Below are positions 47,220 to 55,762 of a DNA stretch of 64,000 nt, one piece after another. The position numbers and the translations under genes are program-made. The DNA is from Synechococcales cyanobacterium GL140_1_metabat_312 (GTDB taxonomy: Bacteria; Cyanobacteriota; Cyanobacteriia; Leptolyngbyales; Leptolyngbyaceae): assembly GCA_025351345.1 (NCBI GenBank), contig JANXWB010000041.1, forward strand, positions 1 to 64,000. The letters run 5' to 3'. Numbering within the stretch: the first letter of the stretch is position 1; each line of letters opens with the position of its first letter. The notes under the pieces were generated by a model. That model made no database searches. It saw nothing but the letters and a program-made list of their open reading frames with translations, and was not told where the DNA came from.

Positions 47220-47855
47220 GTGCGATCGTTTATGCGAAACTCCAACTCCACTGAACTCTCAGGCCCCATCTCTGCCGTCCCGGTTTCTCTATACCGAGAG
47301 ATTTGCGGCGAATTGCGAGAGAAATCTGGCCAAGTTGAAACCTTACAACTCCATAACCAGCGGATTCTGCAAGAAAATCAGCACCTTCGCCAAGAACTTC
47401 AGCGCCTCGTCCAAATGGTGATGCACACCCATCATCAAGTCACCCAAATCTCTGAATTTAAAATTGAGCCAACCGCCAACGGCACCGAAACATTTCATCC
47501 CGGACCTGGCCTGAAGGGTTCCACAATTCTAGCCGTTCCACCCTCAGCACAGTCCTCAACACAGTCCTCAGCACAGCCACCAACCGTATTCCGTCAAACT
47601 CCAATGCCCGCCCGAACCGCGATCGCCGTCTCGACCATGGTTCCATTTTCAACTGCCACCAATAACCCACAAGATTGGATTACTGGAACCCAAGCGCCAC
47701 TCGCCCAGAGGTTGTTTAATCAAACTAGCGCCATCACCCAAAACCTGCGCGGCTGGAGACTAGCAATTATAATTAGTCTGATTGTTTTGAGTGCTTTTGG
47801 AGCGGGTTTCTTGATTGTACGTCCTCTAATGAGTCACTCACCCTCAAAACCATAA
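47220..47855 (+). CDS. Coiled-coil protein with C-terminal membrane anchor
   Basis: 211 residues (GTG at 47220; ATG at 47232 is an alternative). Residues about 20-80 form a coiled coil (REKSGQVETLQLHNQR, LRQELQRLVQMVMH). Then a Ser/Gln/Pro-rich linker, and one transmembrane helix near the end (LAIIISLIVLSAFGAGFLIV). No domain was recognised. The topology suggests a tail-anchored protein of unknown function. Confidence 0.6.
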   Translation: MRSFMRNSNSTELSGPISAVPVSLYREICGELREKSGQVETLQLHNQRILQENQHLRQELQRLVQMVMHTHHQVTQISEFKIEPTANGTETFHPGPGLKGSTILAVPPSAQSSTQSSAQPPTVFRQTPMPARTAIAVSTMVPFSTATNNPQDWITGTQAPLAQRLFNQTSAITQNLRGWRLAIIISLIVLSAFGAGFLIVRPLMSHSPSKP

Positions 47856-47943
47856 GCCCCTAATTTCAACTAACAACTCCTAAGTAATGACGATCGTTTA
47901 AGGGTTTTCTTCAAGACTTACGAATATTAGTCTGAATAAATAA

Positions 47944-47957
47944 GTAAACACTGATAC
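47944..47957 (+). promoter_or_regulatory. NtcA-type binding site upstream of glnB
   Basis: GTAAACACTGATAC matches GTA-N8-TAC exactly, the binding consensus of the cyanobacterial nitrogen regulator NtcA. It lies 180 bases before the glnB start codon, and glnB is a known NtcA target in other cyanobacteria. A TATAGAT sequence at 47989 could be the -10 box, but the spacing (31 bases) is longer than the usual about 22. Confidence 0.6.
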
Positions 47958-48109
47958 AGTATCAATGTTCCGCTGGATGCTAACACTCTATAGATATTAA
48001 TTTCTAACGATCGCTTTTTGAAGGTTGGTTTTAGCGCTTTATAGTATTATTTCTTAAAGCAACAAGGTTTGGCCTAAAACTAGTGCATTATTAGGGATGA
48101 ATAAATTAA

Positions 48110-48475
<366 letters not shown>

Positions 48476-48503
48476 ATGGTTTTTATTTAAATCCAATTTT
48501 CAT

Positions 48504-48548
48504 AAAAGAGGCGACGATCATTAACTGCGATCGTCGCCTCTTTTGTTT
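48504..48548 (+). terminator. Strong terminator of glnB
   Basis: Perfect 16-bp inverted repeat beginning AAAAGAGGCGACGATC and ending GATCGTCGCCTCTTTT, with a short loop, followed by TTTTG. It is placed directly after glnB and could also work for the minus strand. Confidence 0.9.
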
Positions 48549-48590
48549 AAAGGATATTTGAAAAATCTTTTCATTGGTATCAAAAAAACG

Positions 48591-48723
48591 ATCTCCCTAA
48601 ATCCCCCTTCTTAAGGAAAACTAAGAGTTAAATTCTAGTTCCCCTTTTTAAGAGGGCTAGGGGATCGGATCTCAATCTTGACCACCTACGGCTTTTCAAA
48701 CACCCTCTTAGTTAGGGTTGGTA
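48591..48723. repeat. Dispersed intergenic C/G-run repeat, copy 1
   Basis: A low-complexity palindromic block with CCCCCTTCTTAAGG, TTCTAGTTCCCC and TTTAAGAGGGCTAGGGGATC, ending CACCCTCTTAGTTAGGGTTG just beside the next gene's stop. This resembles the short dispersed intergenic repeats of cyanobacterial genomes. A second copy is at 53625-53770. Confidence 0.6.
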
Positions 48724-48724
48724 G

Positions 48725-49612
48725 TTACAACTCCGCCACTGCCCGCTCAATTAAGCGTCGTGCCAAGGTCTGCGTTCCAGTATGGGTATAGTATTTCACC
48801 GATATATCCAAGAACGCACCGACATAATCCAGTTTATCCTCAGAAATTTTCACAAACTTCTGAAGATTGTCTAGCGTGTTTTGTTGAGTTAGGCCCTTTT
48901 CATCCACAAAACCCGTCATCCAACCGCGTACAGAATCAAAGCTTTGGCCAATAAATCCTAGTTTGTCACTGCTGTTATTGCCAGGAATGAGGGTACTGAC
49001 ACTTTTGAATGTGTCATTTTTTTCTAACTCATTTGGGGTCATATTGTTCAATGTCCCTAACCCCTTATCGATAAATCCTGGTCCCAAAGGAATTAGGCCA
49101 TCAAAACAAATCAATGCAACCATCCGCATCAACGATTCTCCGCCATAGTCGCCCAACGCCGCCAGAAAGTCTCCAACGCTGTCACCAGGAAGTCCATTGA
49201 TTTGGCAATAGGCAACCAACTCAACTACTAACTTGACGCAGAGATCAATACTTTGAACCTTTTCAGGTTTTGGGGTCAAATTGCCCAGAAAGCCAAGAAA
49301 AGAGACGTCTTGACCAATTTTGTTGGCCATTGCCGCCATGCCCAATGCACCCGCTGCGTTGTCTACCGTCTGGTAGAGCCACATGGCCCGTTGGTAACCT
49401 TCCCCTTCATCGTTGTAAAGGTACACTGCCCGTTCCCCGATCGCCTGAATCATCGCCTCGTCACTTTCACCCGTCACGGAGCGAATAGTGTTGGTGAATC
49501 CCGTGAGGTTCTGCCATTGGCCCGGAATCACGAAATCTAGCGCATTTAACGCCATAATCGTCGTTCCACCAGTGGGCAGTTGATCAACCAATTCAAAAAT
49601 AGACTTACTCAT
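48725..49612 (-). CDS. Conserved protein of unknown function
   Basis: 295 residues, no signal peptide. Mostly helical with hydrophobic patches (LGMAAMANKIGQDVSFLGFL, LIPLGPGFIDKGLGTL), possibly membrane-associated. The C-terminus (KLDYVGAFLDISVKYY) is conserved-looking, but I cannot name a family. It is followed by a dispersed repeat and lies 70 bases downstream of the lipoprotein gene on the same strand. Confidence 0.6.
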   Translation of the reverse strand: MSKSIFELVDQLPTGGTTIMALNALDFVIPGQWQNLTGFTNTIRSVTGESDEAMIQAIGERAVYLYNDEGEGYQRAMWLYQTVDNAAGALGMAAMANKIGQDVSFLGFLGNLTPKPEKVQSIDLCVKLVVELVAYCQINGLPGDSVGDFLAALGDYGGESLMRMVALICFDGLIPLGPGFIDKGLGTLNNMTPNELEKNDTFKSVSTLIPGNNSSDKLGFIGQSFDSVRGWMTGFVDEKGLTQQNTLDNLQKFVKISEDKLDYVGAFLDISVKYYTHTGTQTLARRLIERAVAEL

Positions 49613-49682
49613 CGTTCAAAATTCCTAAAATGTAAAAACTGAGATTGCAAAGACTTTGAATAGTTCTAAGACTGAAGGCTCG

Positions 49683-50213
49683 TTATTTCAGTTTTGAGAG
49701 TCCATTCAGGTCAAATTTTTGAATCCATTTCGCCCGAGCCTCTTTGTCAAAACTCGGCGCTTTAGAAATGACCTTCACCTGATAGCGATCGCTAACTAAC
49801 ACGCTGGTTTGAGTTGTGCCCAGATCTACGGATGGATAGCCTGCGATAGTAGCCTTTGCATTAGCGAACTTGGCCGCCGCCGCAGGAAGACTTCTGGTGT
49901 CAGTTACGGCTAGCATAGCCAATTCTTTACCATCTTTTTTTAGCTTAGCTTCCGCAAATCCTTTTTTCTCTTGAGTGTAGACCCGCTCATAGCCATCTTG
50001 CCCCTTAGGGAAAAATTTATTAAATTCACCGCCTTTGGTTGCGTCCTTTGCAACAGCAGGCGTAGCATTACGAGCGGTGCTATCTTTTTGGACTTGATCA
50101 AATTGCGATGGTGCTTGGGTCTGACAGCCGGAGACCGCTAAGGTCAGACACAATACAAGAGCCATAACACCCTTGCGCCAATCAATTCGCCAATCAAGTT
50201 TCGTCTTATTCAT
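49683..50213 (-). CDS. Lipoprotein of unknown function
   Basis: About 176 residues. Basic N-terminus, hydrophobic stretch MALVLCLTLAVSGC with a lipobox (VSGC), then a polar mature part containing NKFFPKGQDGYERVYTQEKK, rich in Lys and Ala. No domain was identified. The frame has an extra Met at 50216. It is probably an outer- or inner-membrane lipoprotein facing the periplasm. Confidence 0.65.
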   Translation of the reverse strand: MNKTKLDWRIDWRKGVMALVLCLTLAVSGCQTQAPSQFDQVQKDSTARNATPAVAKDATKGGEFNKFFPKGQDGYERVYTQEKKGFAEAKLKKDGKELAMLAVTDTRSLPAAAAKFANAKATIAGYPSVDLGTTQTSVLVSDRYQVKVISKAPSFDKEARAKWIQKFDLNGLSKLK

Positions 50214-50512
50214 CATAGTTAATCTCCATTTGGGTATTCATTAATAATTCTGACATGAGCTTCATTGAAGAGTATTTGAGAGCAAGTGCGATAGAGGTAC
50301 AAACTACAGCTTTATTCAGGATTTCCGTACTGTTACAGAACTGTAACGATTTCTGAAGTCATCATTCATTGATTTTAATGAAATTACAGGAAAATCACAT
50401 AAATATTTTAATGGATAAAATTAATGAATTCACTACTCTGATGGACTGTGATCAACGATCGGACGTAAAATTAGCATCTACGAATTTTTTAACCTATCAC
50501 TTCAACCCAGCC

Positions 50513-50767
50513 ATGAACTCTTCTCCTGACAACCCAGCCGATCGTGACGTAGATCCTGAGACCGATCGTTCCACTCCGATCGAAAGCTCTGTGCCAAAAG
50601 ACTCTGTGCCAACACCTAAATCCAGCGATCCCGAAAAAGCGCCAACATTTGTTAAGCTCGCCATGCGTAATATGGTCCGCAAGGGCGGAAAATCATTATT
50701 TCACTTTGGACTGACGATCGTCGGTCTCTTGGGAGTACTTGTGGGGCTTGCCTACATCACTCGTTAA
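50513..50767 (+). CDS. DUF3285-type small membrane protein
   Basis: 84 residues from the ATG at 50513 (the frame is open to 50369 without supporting evidence). An acidic, Pro/Ser-rich N-terminus followed by the characteristic block TFVKLAMRNMVRKGGKSLFH and a C-terminal membrane helix (FGLTIVGLLGVLVGLAYIT). In cyanobacteria this gene sits just before ybeY, as here. The function is unknown. Confidence 0.8.
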   Translation: MNSSPDNPADRDVDPETDRSTPIESSVPKDSVPTPKSSDPEKAPTFVKLAMRNMVRKGGKSLFHFGLTIVGLLGVLVGLAYITR

Positions 50768-50825
50768 TTCACCCTCGCCATCATCATCTTCAGGCTAGAC
50801 TTTATCACCCATCAGGATTACTGGA

Positions 50826-51323
50826 ATGCAAGTAGATGTTAGCGTCCAAGGAAAATTTGCCGACAACTACCCGCAACCTTGGCAGGATTGGATCACAGCG
50901 TGGATTAAAGAGCTGGATCCAGCCAATGCTGAAGGAGAGCCATTGCATCCGAATGATTTGTATGAAATGACTGTGAGGCTAACGGACGATGAAGAAGTCC
51001 AGACCCTCAACCGTGAGTATCGTGATAAAGATCAGCCGACAGATGTGTTGTCCTTTGCAGCGCTAGAAGTAGACTGTCAGTATGACTTACCTGTTGAAGA
51101 GCCTCTGTATTTGGGCGACATCGTCATTTCTGTCGAAACCGCAGCAAGACAAGCGGATAATCAGGGACATTCTATTGAAACCGAGCTGACGTGGTTGGCA
51201 TCCCATGGACTTCTGCATTTACTCGGCTGGGATCATCCGGATGAACCAAGTTTATTGGAAATGTTAAATCAACAGCGCGATTTGCTTCAGGCGATCGGAG
51301 TGGCGATTCAGGTGGAATACTGA
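50826..51323 (+). CDS. ybeY: Endoribonuclease YbeY, rRNA maturation factor
   Basis: Zinc-dependent endonuclease for 16S rRNA 3' maturation and ribosome quality control. The zinc-binding motif HGLLHLLGWDH is intact, and the DQPTDVLSFA block and GDIVISVETA are typical. 165 residues, normal length. It lies in the run DUF3285-ybeY-dgkA-trpG. Confidence 0.95.
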   Translation: MQVDVSVQGKFADNYPQPWQDWITAWIKELDPANAEGEPLHPNDLYEMTVRLTDDEEVQTLNREYRDKDQPTDVLSFAALEVDCQYDLPVEEPLYLGDIVISVETAARQADNQGHSIETELTWLASHGLLHLLGWDHPDEPSLLEMLNQQRDLLQAIGVAIQVEY

Positions 51324-51406
51324 TTTCTATCGTCGGTTTCTATCTTTAGTTCCCATCTTTGGTGAAGGGTTCAACTGCCTTTAACGTTTATTCTGTGTGA
51401 ATTCCC

Positions 51407-51883
51407 ATGTCGCAAGATTTATCCACTCAATCCAAACGTCCTGATTTGAAAACTGATGCCAAAACGCAATTTAAACGCGATTCGGCTTGGCAAGTGGCTC
51501 CGACGTTATGGAGTAGTTTTCGGTATGCAGGCATGGGATTAACCTACGCCTTCCAGACTCAACGAAATTTCCGTATTCATACAATGCTTGGACTCACGTC
51601 GATTGCGTTGGGAATGCTGTTGCATTTAACGATGGTTGAGCTAGCAGTGATTGGATTGACTTGTGGTGCGGTGCTGTCGATGGAGCTGTTGAATACGGCG
51701 CTTGAGGCGGTGGTGGATCTGACGGTGAAGCAGACTTATCACGATTTGGCTAAGATTGCTAAGGATTGTGCGGCAGCGGCGGTGTTGGTGTCAGCGATCG
51801 CGGCGGTGTTGGTCGGCAGTATGCTGATTTTGCCTAAGCTGTGGCTCGTTGTTGTGGCGTTCATGTCTCGAAAATTTATTTAG
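51407..51883 (+). CDS. dgkA: Diacylglycerol kinase, prokaryotic type
   Basis: Small membrane kinase (or undecaprenol kinase) of the DgkA family; 158 residues with three helices. The signature is VLSMELLNTALEAVVDLTVK, with catalytic Glu and Asn. The N-terminal 40 residues are a soluble polar extension, common in cyanobacterial DgkA. It is 83 bases after ybeY. Confidence 0.93.
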   Translation: MSQDLSTQSKRPDLKTDAKTQFKRDSAWQVAPTLWSSFRYAGMGLTYAFQTQRNFRIHTMLGLTSIALGMLLHLTMVELAVIGLTCGAVLSMELLNTALEAVVDLTVKQTYHDLAKIAKDCAAAAVLVSAIAAVLVGSMLILPKLWLVVVAFMSRKFI

Positions 51884-51898
51884 CAGATAGTTTTTAAT

Positions 51899-51932
51899 AG
51901 CGAGTTCCTAACAGCGAGTTCCTAACAGCGAG
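51899..51932. repeat. 14-bp tandem repeat
   Basis: AGCGAGTTCCTAAC occurs twice in tandem (51899-51912, 51913-51926) with the start of a third copy. It lies between dgkA and trpG. Confidence 0.8.
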
Positions 51933-52004
51933 CAGTTTAGAAATCTCAGCTTAAAGACTGCGTAGTATGATTTCACCACTGGTTTTGATGGGAAAAGCGA
52001 TTCT

Positions 52005-52604
52005 ATGATCTTGGTTATTGATAACTACGATAGTTTCACCTATAACTTGGTGCAATATTTGGGGGAGTTGGGCAGCGAATTTCCGATCGCTCAAGATATT
52101 CAAGTCGTTCGTAATGATGAGATTACGCTAGACCAAATTGGTGAGTTGGCCCCCGATGCGATCGTAATTTCTCCAGGTCCAGGAACGCCTGATGATGCAG
52201 GGATTTCGCTGAGCGTGATTGAGAAATTTGGCCCAACGATTCCCCTCTTGGGAGTTTGTCTTGGCCATCAAAGTATTGGCCAGGTCTATGGCGGACAGGT
52301 AATTTGCGCCCCCGAACTAATGCATGGCAAGGTATCAGCGGTGTCACATAACAATGTTGGGGTTTTTGCTGAACTAGAAAACCCGACCATAGCAACGCGC
52401 TATCACAGTTTGATTGTCGATCGATCGAGCTGTCCGGAGGTATTGGAAATTACAGCTTGGGTCGATGACTTGATTATGGGGCTGCGACATCGAGACTATC
52501 CCAACCTTCAGGGCGTTCAGTTTCACCCAGAAAGTGTGCTCACGAAATCTGGAAAACAATTGCTGCGGAACTTTTTGCGGGATGCGATGGGTCATAGCGG
52601 GTAA
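52005..52604 (+). CDS. trpG: Anthranilate/aminodeoxychorismate synthase glutaminase subunit
   Basis: Class I glutamine amidotransferase (TrpG/PabA) that supplies ammonia to the chorismate-using partner. 199 residues. Motifs: [34 protein letters not shown], nucleophile Cys in [17 protein letters not shown] and the His-Glu pair in [11 protein letters not shown]. Whether it serves tryptophan or folate synthesis, or both, cannot be decided because the large subunit is not in the window. Confidence 0.93.
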   Translation: MILVIDNYDSFTYNLVQYLGELGSEFPIAQDIQVVRNDEITLDQIGELAPDAIVISPGPGTPDDAGISLSVIEKFGPTIPLLGVCLGHQSIGQVYGGQVICAPELMHGKVSAVSHNNVGVFAELENPTIATRYHSLIVDRSSCPEVLEITAWVDDLIMGLRHRDYPNLQGVQFHPESVLTKSGKQLLRNFLRDAMGHSG

Positions 52605-52741
52605 GCCATGGCGGATGAGCCTAGATTCTAAGTGCGGTGTCAAAGTTGTGACTCACGATATTATGATTCGCGATATAAAGTGCGGTACTCTGTCAGATGG
52701 CCAATCTGCTGCCTTTTCTCGCAATCTGCGATTCATAAAAC

Positions 52742-52785
52742 GGCCTGTAAATCGAACTGGCTTGTAAAACGAACTGGCCTGTAAG
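52742..52785. repeat. 17-bp tandem repeat
   Basis: GGCYTGTAAAWCGAACT occurs twice in tandem with two base differences (52742-52758, 52759-52775) and a partial third copy. It lies in the short gap before the metallo-hydrolase gene. Confidence 0.75.
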
Positions 52786-52827
52786 TCTAATTTTCTAATT
52801 TAATGTGTGTGATGAGGAGACTAGTTT

Positions 52828-53595
52828 ATGAAACGTAGACAGCTATTAGGATATGTGGGAATGAGTGCGGCAGCGGGGCTATGCACCAGTTTGACAGCAG
52901 AACGATCGGTGGGGCAAACAGCGCTTCAGTCGGGTGGGGTTTCTGTGCGATCGTTAGGGCATATGAGCTTTTTACTAACCGGGAGCGGCCAACGTATTTT
53001 GGTAAACCCGTTCAAGCCGATGGGTTGTACGGCAGGCTATCCGGCTCCTAAGGTTTCGACAGACTTAGTGCTCATTAGCAGTCAGCTTCTAGATGAAGGG
53101 GCAGTGGATGTGGTTCCAGGAAATCCTCAGTTGCTCTACGAAGCGGGTGCCTACAATGTGAAAGGGATTAAGTTTCAGGGAATTGCAATTGACCACGATC
53201 GTAATGGTGGAAGACGCTTTGGGGCAAATGTGGCATGGCGCTGGACTCAGGGCGGGGTGACAATGCTCCATTTAGGCGGTGCAGCAACAGCGATTACCCT
53301 AGAGCAAAAGATTTTGATGGGTAGCCCCGATGTCGTGTTTATTCCTGTTGGCGGCGGACCCAAGGCTTATGGCGCAGAGGAAGCGAAGGCTGCGATTAAG
53401 GTGTTGAATCCAAAACTAGTGATTCCAATGCAGTATAAAACGAGTGCCTCGCAGGGCGAGTGCGAACTCAATAATTTGGATGCATTCATTAGTGTGATGA
53501 GCGGTGTATCCGTCCGCAAGTCTGGCAGTACGGTTGATATTTCTAAGTCGAGTTTGCCAAAGGATGGCCTAGTGATTCAAGTATTGAACGCTTAG
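52828..53595 (+). CDS. Exported metallo-beta-lactamase-fold protein, degenerate
   Basis: 255 residues. The signal sequence MKRRQLLGYVGMSAAAGLC begins with three basic residues; the route (Tat or Sec) is uncertain. The rest has the UlaG/MBL-like order: VRSLGHMSFLLTGSGQRILV, strand LVLISSQLLDEG, FQGIAIDHDR, and VTMLHLGGAATAI. The HxHxDH metal motif of the family is absent: the expected site reads ISSQLLDEG. The last part (VVFIPVGGGPKAYGAEE) resembles the usual end. It may be a binding or structural protein. GAGGAG precedes the start by 9 bases. Confidence 0.8.
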   Translation: MKRRQLLGYVGMSAAAGLCTSLTAERSVGQTALQSGGVSVRSLGHMSFLLTGSGQRILVNPFKPMGCTAGYPAPKVSTDLVLISSQLLDEGAVDVVPGNPQLLYEAGAYNVKGIKFQGIAIDHDRNGGRRFGANVAWRWTQGGVTMLHLGGAATAITLEQKILMGSPDVVFIPVGGGPKAYGAEEAKAAIKVLNPKLVIPMQYKTSASQGECELNNLDAFISVMSGVSVRKSGSTVDISKSSLPKDGLVIQVLNA

Positions 53596-53624
53596 AAATT
53601 GTTGAAATATCCTTTCATTTACAC

Positions 53625-53770
53625 CGAAAGCCCCAATCCCCCATATCCTCTTAAAAAGGCGAACGTTGAATTAAATTCAGGTTTGTCTTATTTTTTGGTC
53701 CTTCCTTAGTAAGGAAATCGGTCCTATCATCTCTAATTTTTTAAACTCCCTCTTAGCTAGGGTGAGACAA
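53625..53770. repeat. Dispersed intergenic C/G-run repeat, copy 2
   Basis: Resembles copy 1 at 48591: CCCCAATCCCCCATATCCTC, a T-rich centre, CTTAGTAAGGAAATCGG and the end AACTCCCTCTTAGCTAGGGTG. It abuts the stop codon of the PadR gene in the same way copy 1 abuts its neighbour. Confidence 0.55.
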
Positions 53771-53772
53771 GC

Positions 53773-54300
53773 TTAAGCTTCTGAGTTGTTGAATACTGCT
53801 TCTTTTGCTAACTGCTCACCTAACCACTGAATTTCTGAAGTCAAAATATCTAAAGATCTATCCCAAGCAGAAGACGCATACGGATTATTTAAGGGAATGA
53901 TTTCAATCTCAAAAGCGGATTGCCGCTCATGACAAGCGCTTAAGCGATGTTCTAGTAACATGACTCGTTGGCAGGGTTCTAAATGGCTGAAAAAGAAAAA
54001 CTTGATCGTAAAACGCGATCGACTGTTGACCCAGCTTTCTTGAGGATTTTCTAACATCACTTCATGCCAATGTTTTCGCCCTTGTTTTGTTAGACAGTAG
54101 GTTTTACGAGTGTGGGCATCGGTTGAGTCAGCACTTAATGTAGCAATGTACCCTCGATCCTCAAGACGCTTCAACAATGGATAAATTGCGCCATAGTTAA
54201 TGCTAATGCAGCAACCCATAAATAACTCTAGCTGCTGCTTTAATCGGTAGCCATGTAAAGGTTCTCTTAGAAGAAGACCTAAAGTTGCAAGTTCCAGCAT
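53773..54300 (-). CDS. PadR-family transcriptional regulator
   Basis: 175 residues. N-terminal winged-helix PadR domain (LATLGLLLREPLHGYRLKQQ, NYGAIYPLLKRLEDRGYIA, RKTYCLTKQGRKHW) with a C-terminal helical part for dimerisation. PadR proteins often repress drug-efflux genes. It is divergent from the RND adaptor-pump pair with 170 bases between, where a perfect palindrome lies. Confidence 0.9.
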   Translation of the reverse strand: MLELATLGLLLREPLHGYRLKQQLELFMGCCISINYGAIYPLLKRLEDRGYIATLSADSTDAHTRKTYCLTKQGRKHWHEVMLENPQESWVNSRSRFTIKFFFFSHLEPCQRVMLLEHRLSACHERQSAFEIEIIPLNNPYASSAWDRSLDILTSEIQWLGEQLAKEAVFNNSEA

Positions 54301-54345
54301 CTAACTCAAATATATACCAGAATGTATCCCAGGCTAGCATAAATG

Positions 54346-54362
54346 TATATCAGCCTGATATA
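54346..54362. promoter_or_regulatory. Likely PadR operator, 17-bp palindrome
   Basis: TATATCAG-C-CTGATATA is a perfect inverted repeat with an 8-bp arm and one central base, in the gap between divergent padR and the efflux genes. Half-site-like CCAG and GTAT elements occur just before it (54318-54330). Ligand-responsive PadR repressors bind palindromes of this kind. Confidence 0.6.
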
Positions 54363-54469
54363 GTACCGCTATGTAAATCGTCTAATTTACATAATTCTTA
54401 GAAAACGCTTGGCTTTTTAAGATATTTAGTTGAATAGTCGGTCAAACACTAACCTAGGTAATCTTAGAA

Positions 54470-55738
54470 ATGTCTGAAATCGGTGCATTGATTACAAAAA
54501 AGTTTACAAGAAAGTCCCTAAGTCCAGTCTTTGTATTATTACTGCTAGTTACTGCCTGTAGTTCTAGTGCGCCCCCTGTTGCCAAAAAACCGCCAGGAGT
54601 GGCTGTAAAGTTACAAACTGTAGAACAGACGACACTTCTAGACACTACTGAACAGTTGGGTAATCTGCAAGCCGAAAACCGCGTAGACTTACGACCCGCC
54701 ACTGAAGGTAGAGTTGACGAAATATTTGTCTCATCCGGCAGTGCTGTCTCAGCAGGGACACCAATTTTACAACTACGTCCAGAAAAAAGTCAGGCAGCAG
54801 TAGGTGGGGCTGTTGCTAATGTCAATGCGGCGATCGCTTCTCGTGATAATGCCGTAGCGCAAATTAGAGCAGTCGAAGCGCAAAAAGTTAGTGATGCGGC
54901 GAACGTTAATTTGCAAGAGGAGCAATTTAAACGAATCGCTAGTCTTGTGGCACAAGGAGCATTACCTAAGCAGCAGCTAGACCAGGTAAGGCGCGATCGT
55001 GATGCGGCCCGTGCAGCATTCAATGCAACTGACGAAAAAATCAGCGCGGCCCGCGCTACAGTAGAGCAACAAAATGCCCAATTAGAGCAAGCTCAGTCTA
55101 CCGTAGCCAGTAGTCAAGAGGATTTAAGAGAGACAAGAGTTGTTGCTCCCATTGCTGGAATCGTTGGAAATGTGGCTGTGAAAGTAGGGGACTATGTTAA
55201 AACATCAGACGTTTTAACTAATATTATTCAAAATCAAAACCTAGAATTAAGCATTAGCATTTCTGCCGATAAAGCTAATCAATTACGTTTAGGGCTTCCT
55301 GTTCAACTGCTTAACCAAAATAATGAAACAGTTATTAGTACAGGTCAAATTAGCTTTATTTCACCCCAAGTAAATCAAGACCAACAAGTTTTGGCAAAAG
55401 CTAGTTTTCCTAATAGTGAAGGTAAGCTGAGAGACGGACAACGGGTAAGGGCAAGAGTGGTTTGGAAGAAAAATCAAGGCGTCTCTATTCCTGTAATTGC
55501 CGTGTCTCGCATTGCAGGCGAAAATTTTGTTTTTGTTGCTCAATCTCAAGCAGATTCAAAAGCAGATCCAGCACTCTTTGCCAAACAAAAACTTGTGAAA
55601 TTAGGCGAGATTAAAGGCAATAGTTATCAAGTTATTTCAGGCTTAAAACCGGGAGAAAAAATTGTGGTTTCAGGGCTACTCAATCTTAACGATGGTGTTC
55701 CTATTATCCCACAAGCACAGCCAACAAGTAGTCCTTAG
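54470..55738 (+). CDS. RND efflux membrane-fusion (adaptor) protein
   Basis: Periplasmic adaptor (HlyD/AcrA type), 422 residues. N-terminal lipoprotein-like signal (SPVFVLLLLVTACSSS, with a TAC lipobox), then lipoyl-like and helical-hairpin domains (GRVDEIFVSSGSAVSAGTP, long coiled coil with ATVEQQNAQLEQAQ) and the second lipoyl half VVAPIAGIVGNVAVKVGDYV. It links the inner-membrane pump to an outer-membrane channel, which is not encoded here. It begins the operon with the pump gene, 24 bases apart. Confidence 0.9.
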   Translation: MSEIGALITKKFTRKSLSPVFVLLLLVTACSSSAPPVAKKPPGVAVKLQTVEQTTLLDTTEQLGNLQAENRVDLRPATEGRVDEIFVSSGSAVSAGTPILQLRPEKSQAAVGGAVANVNAAIASRDNAVAQIRAVEAQKVSDAANVNLQEEQFKRIASLVAQGALPKQQLDQVRRDRDAARAAFNATDEKISAARATVEQQNAQLEQAQSTVASSQEDLRETRVVAPIAGIVGNVAVKVGDYVKTSDVLTNIIQNQNLELSISISADKANQLRLGLPVQLLNQNNETVISTGQISFISPQVNQDQQVLAKASFPNSEGKLRDGQRVRARVVWKKNQGVSIPVIAVSRIAGENFVFVAQSQADSKADPALFAKQKLVKLGEIKGNSYQVISGLKPGEKIVVSGLLNLNDGVPIIPQAQPTSSP

Positions 55739-55762
55739 TATAACCCTAGCCCCTAACAGATT

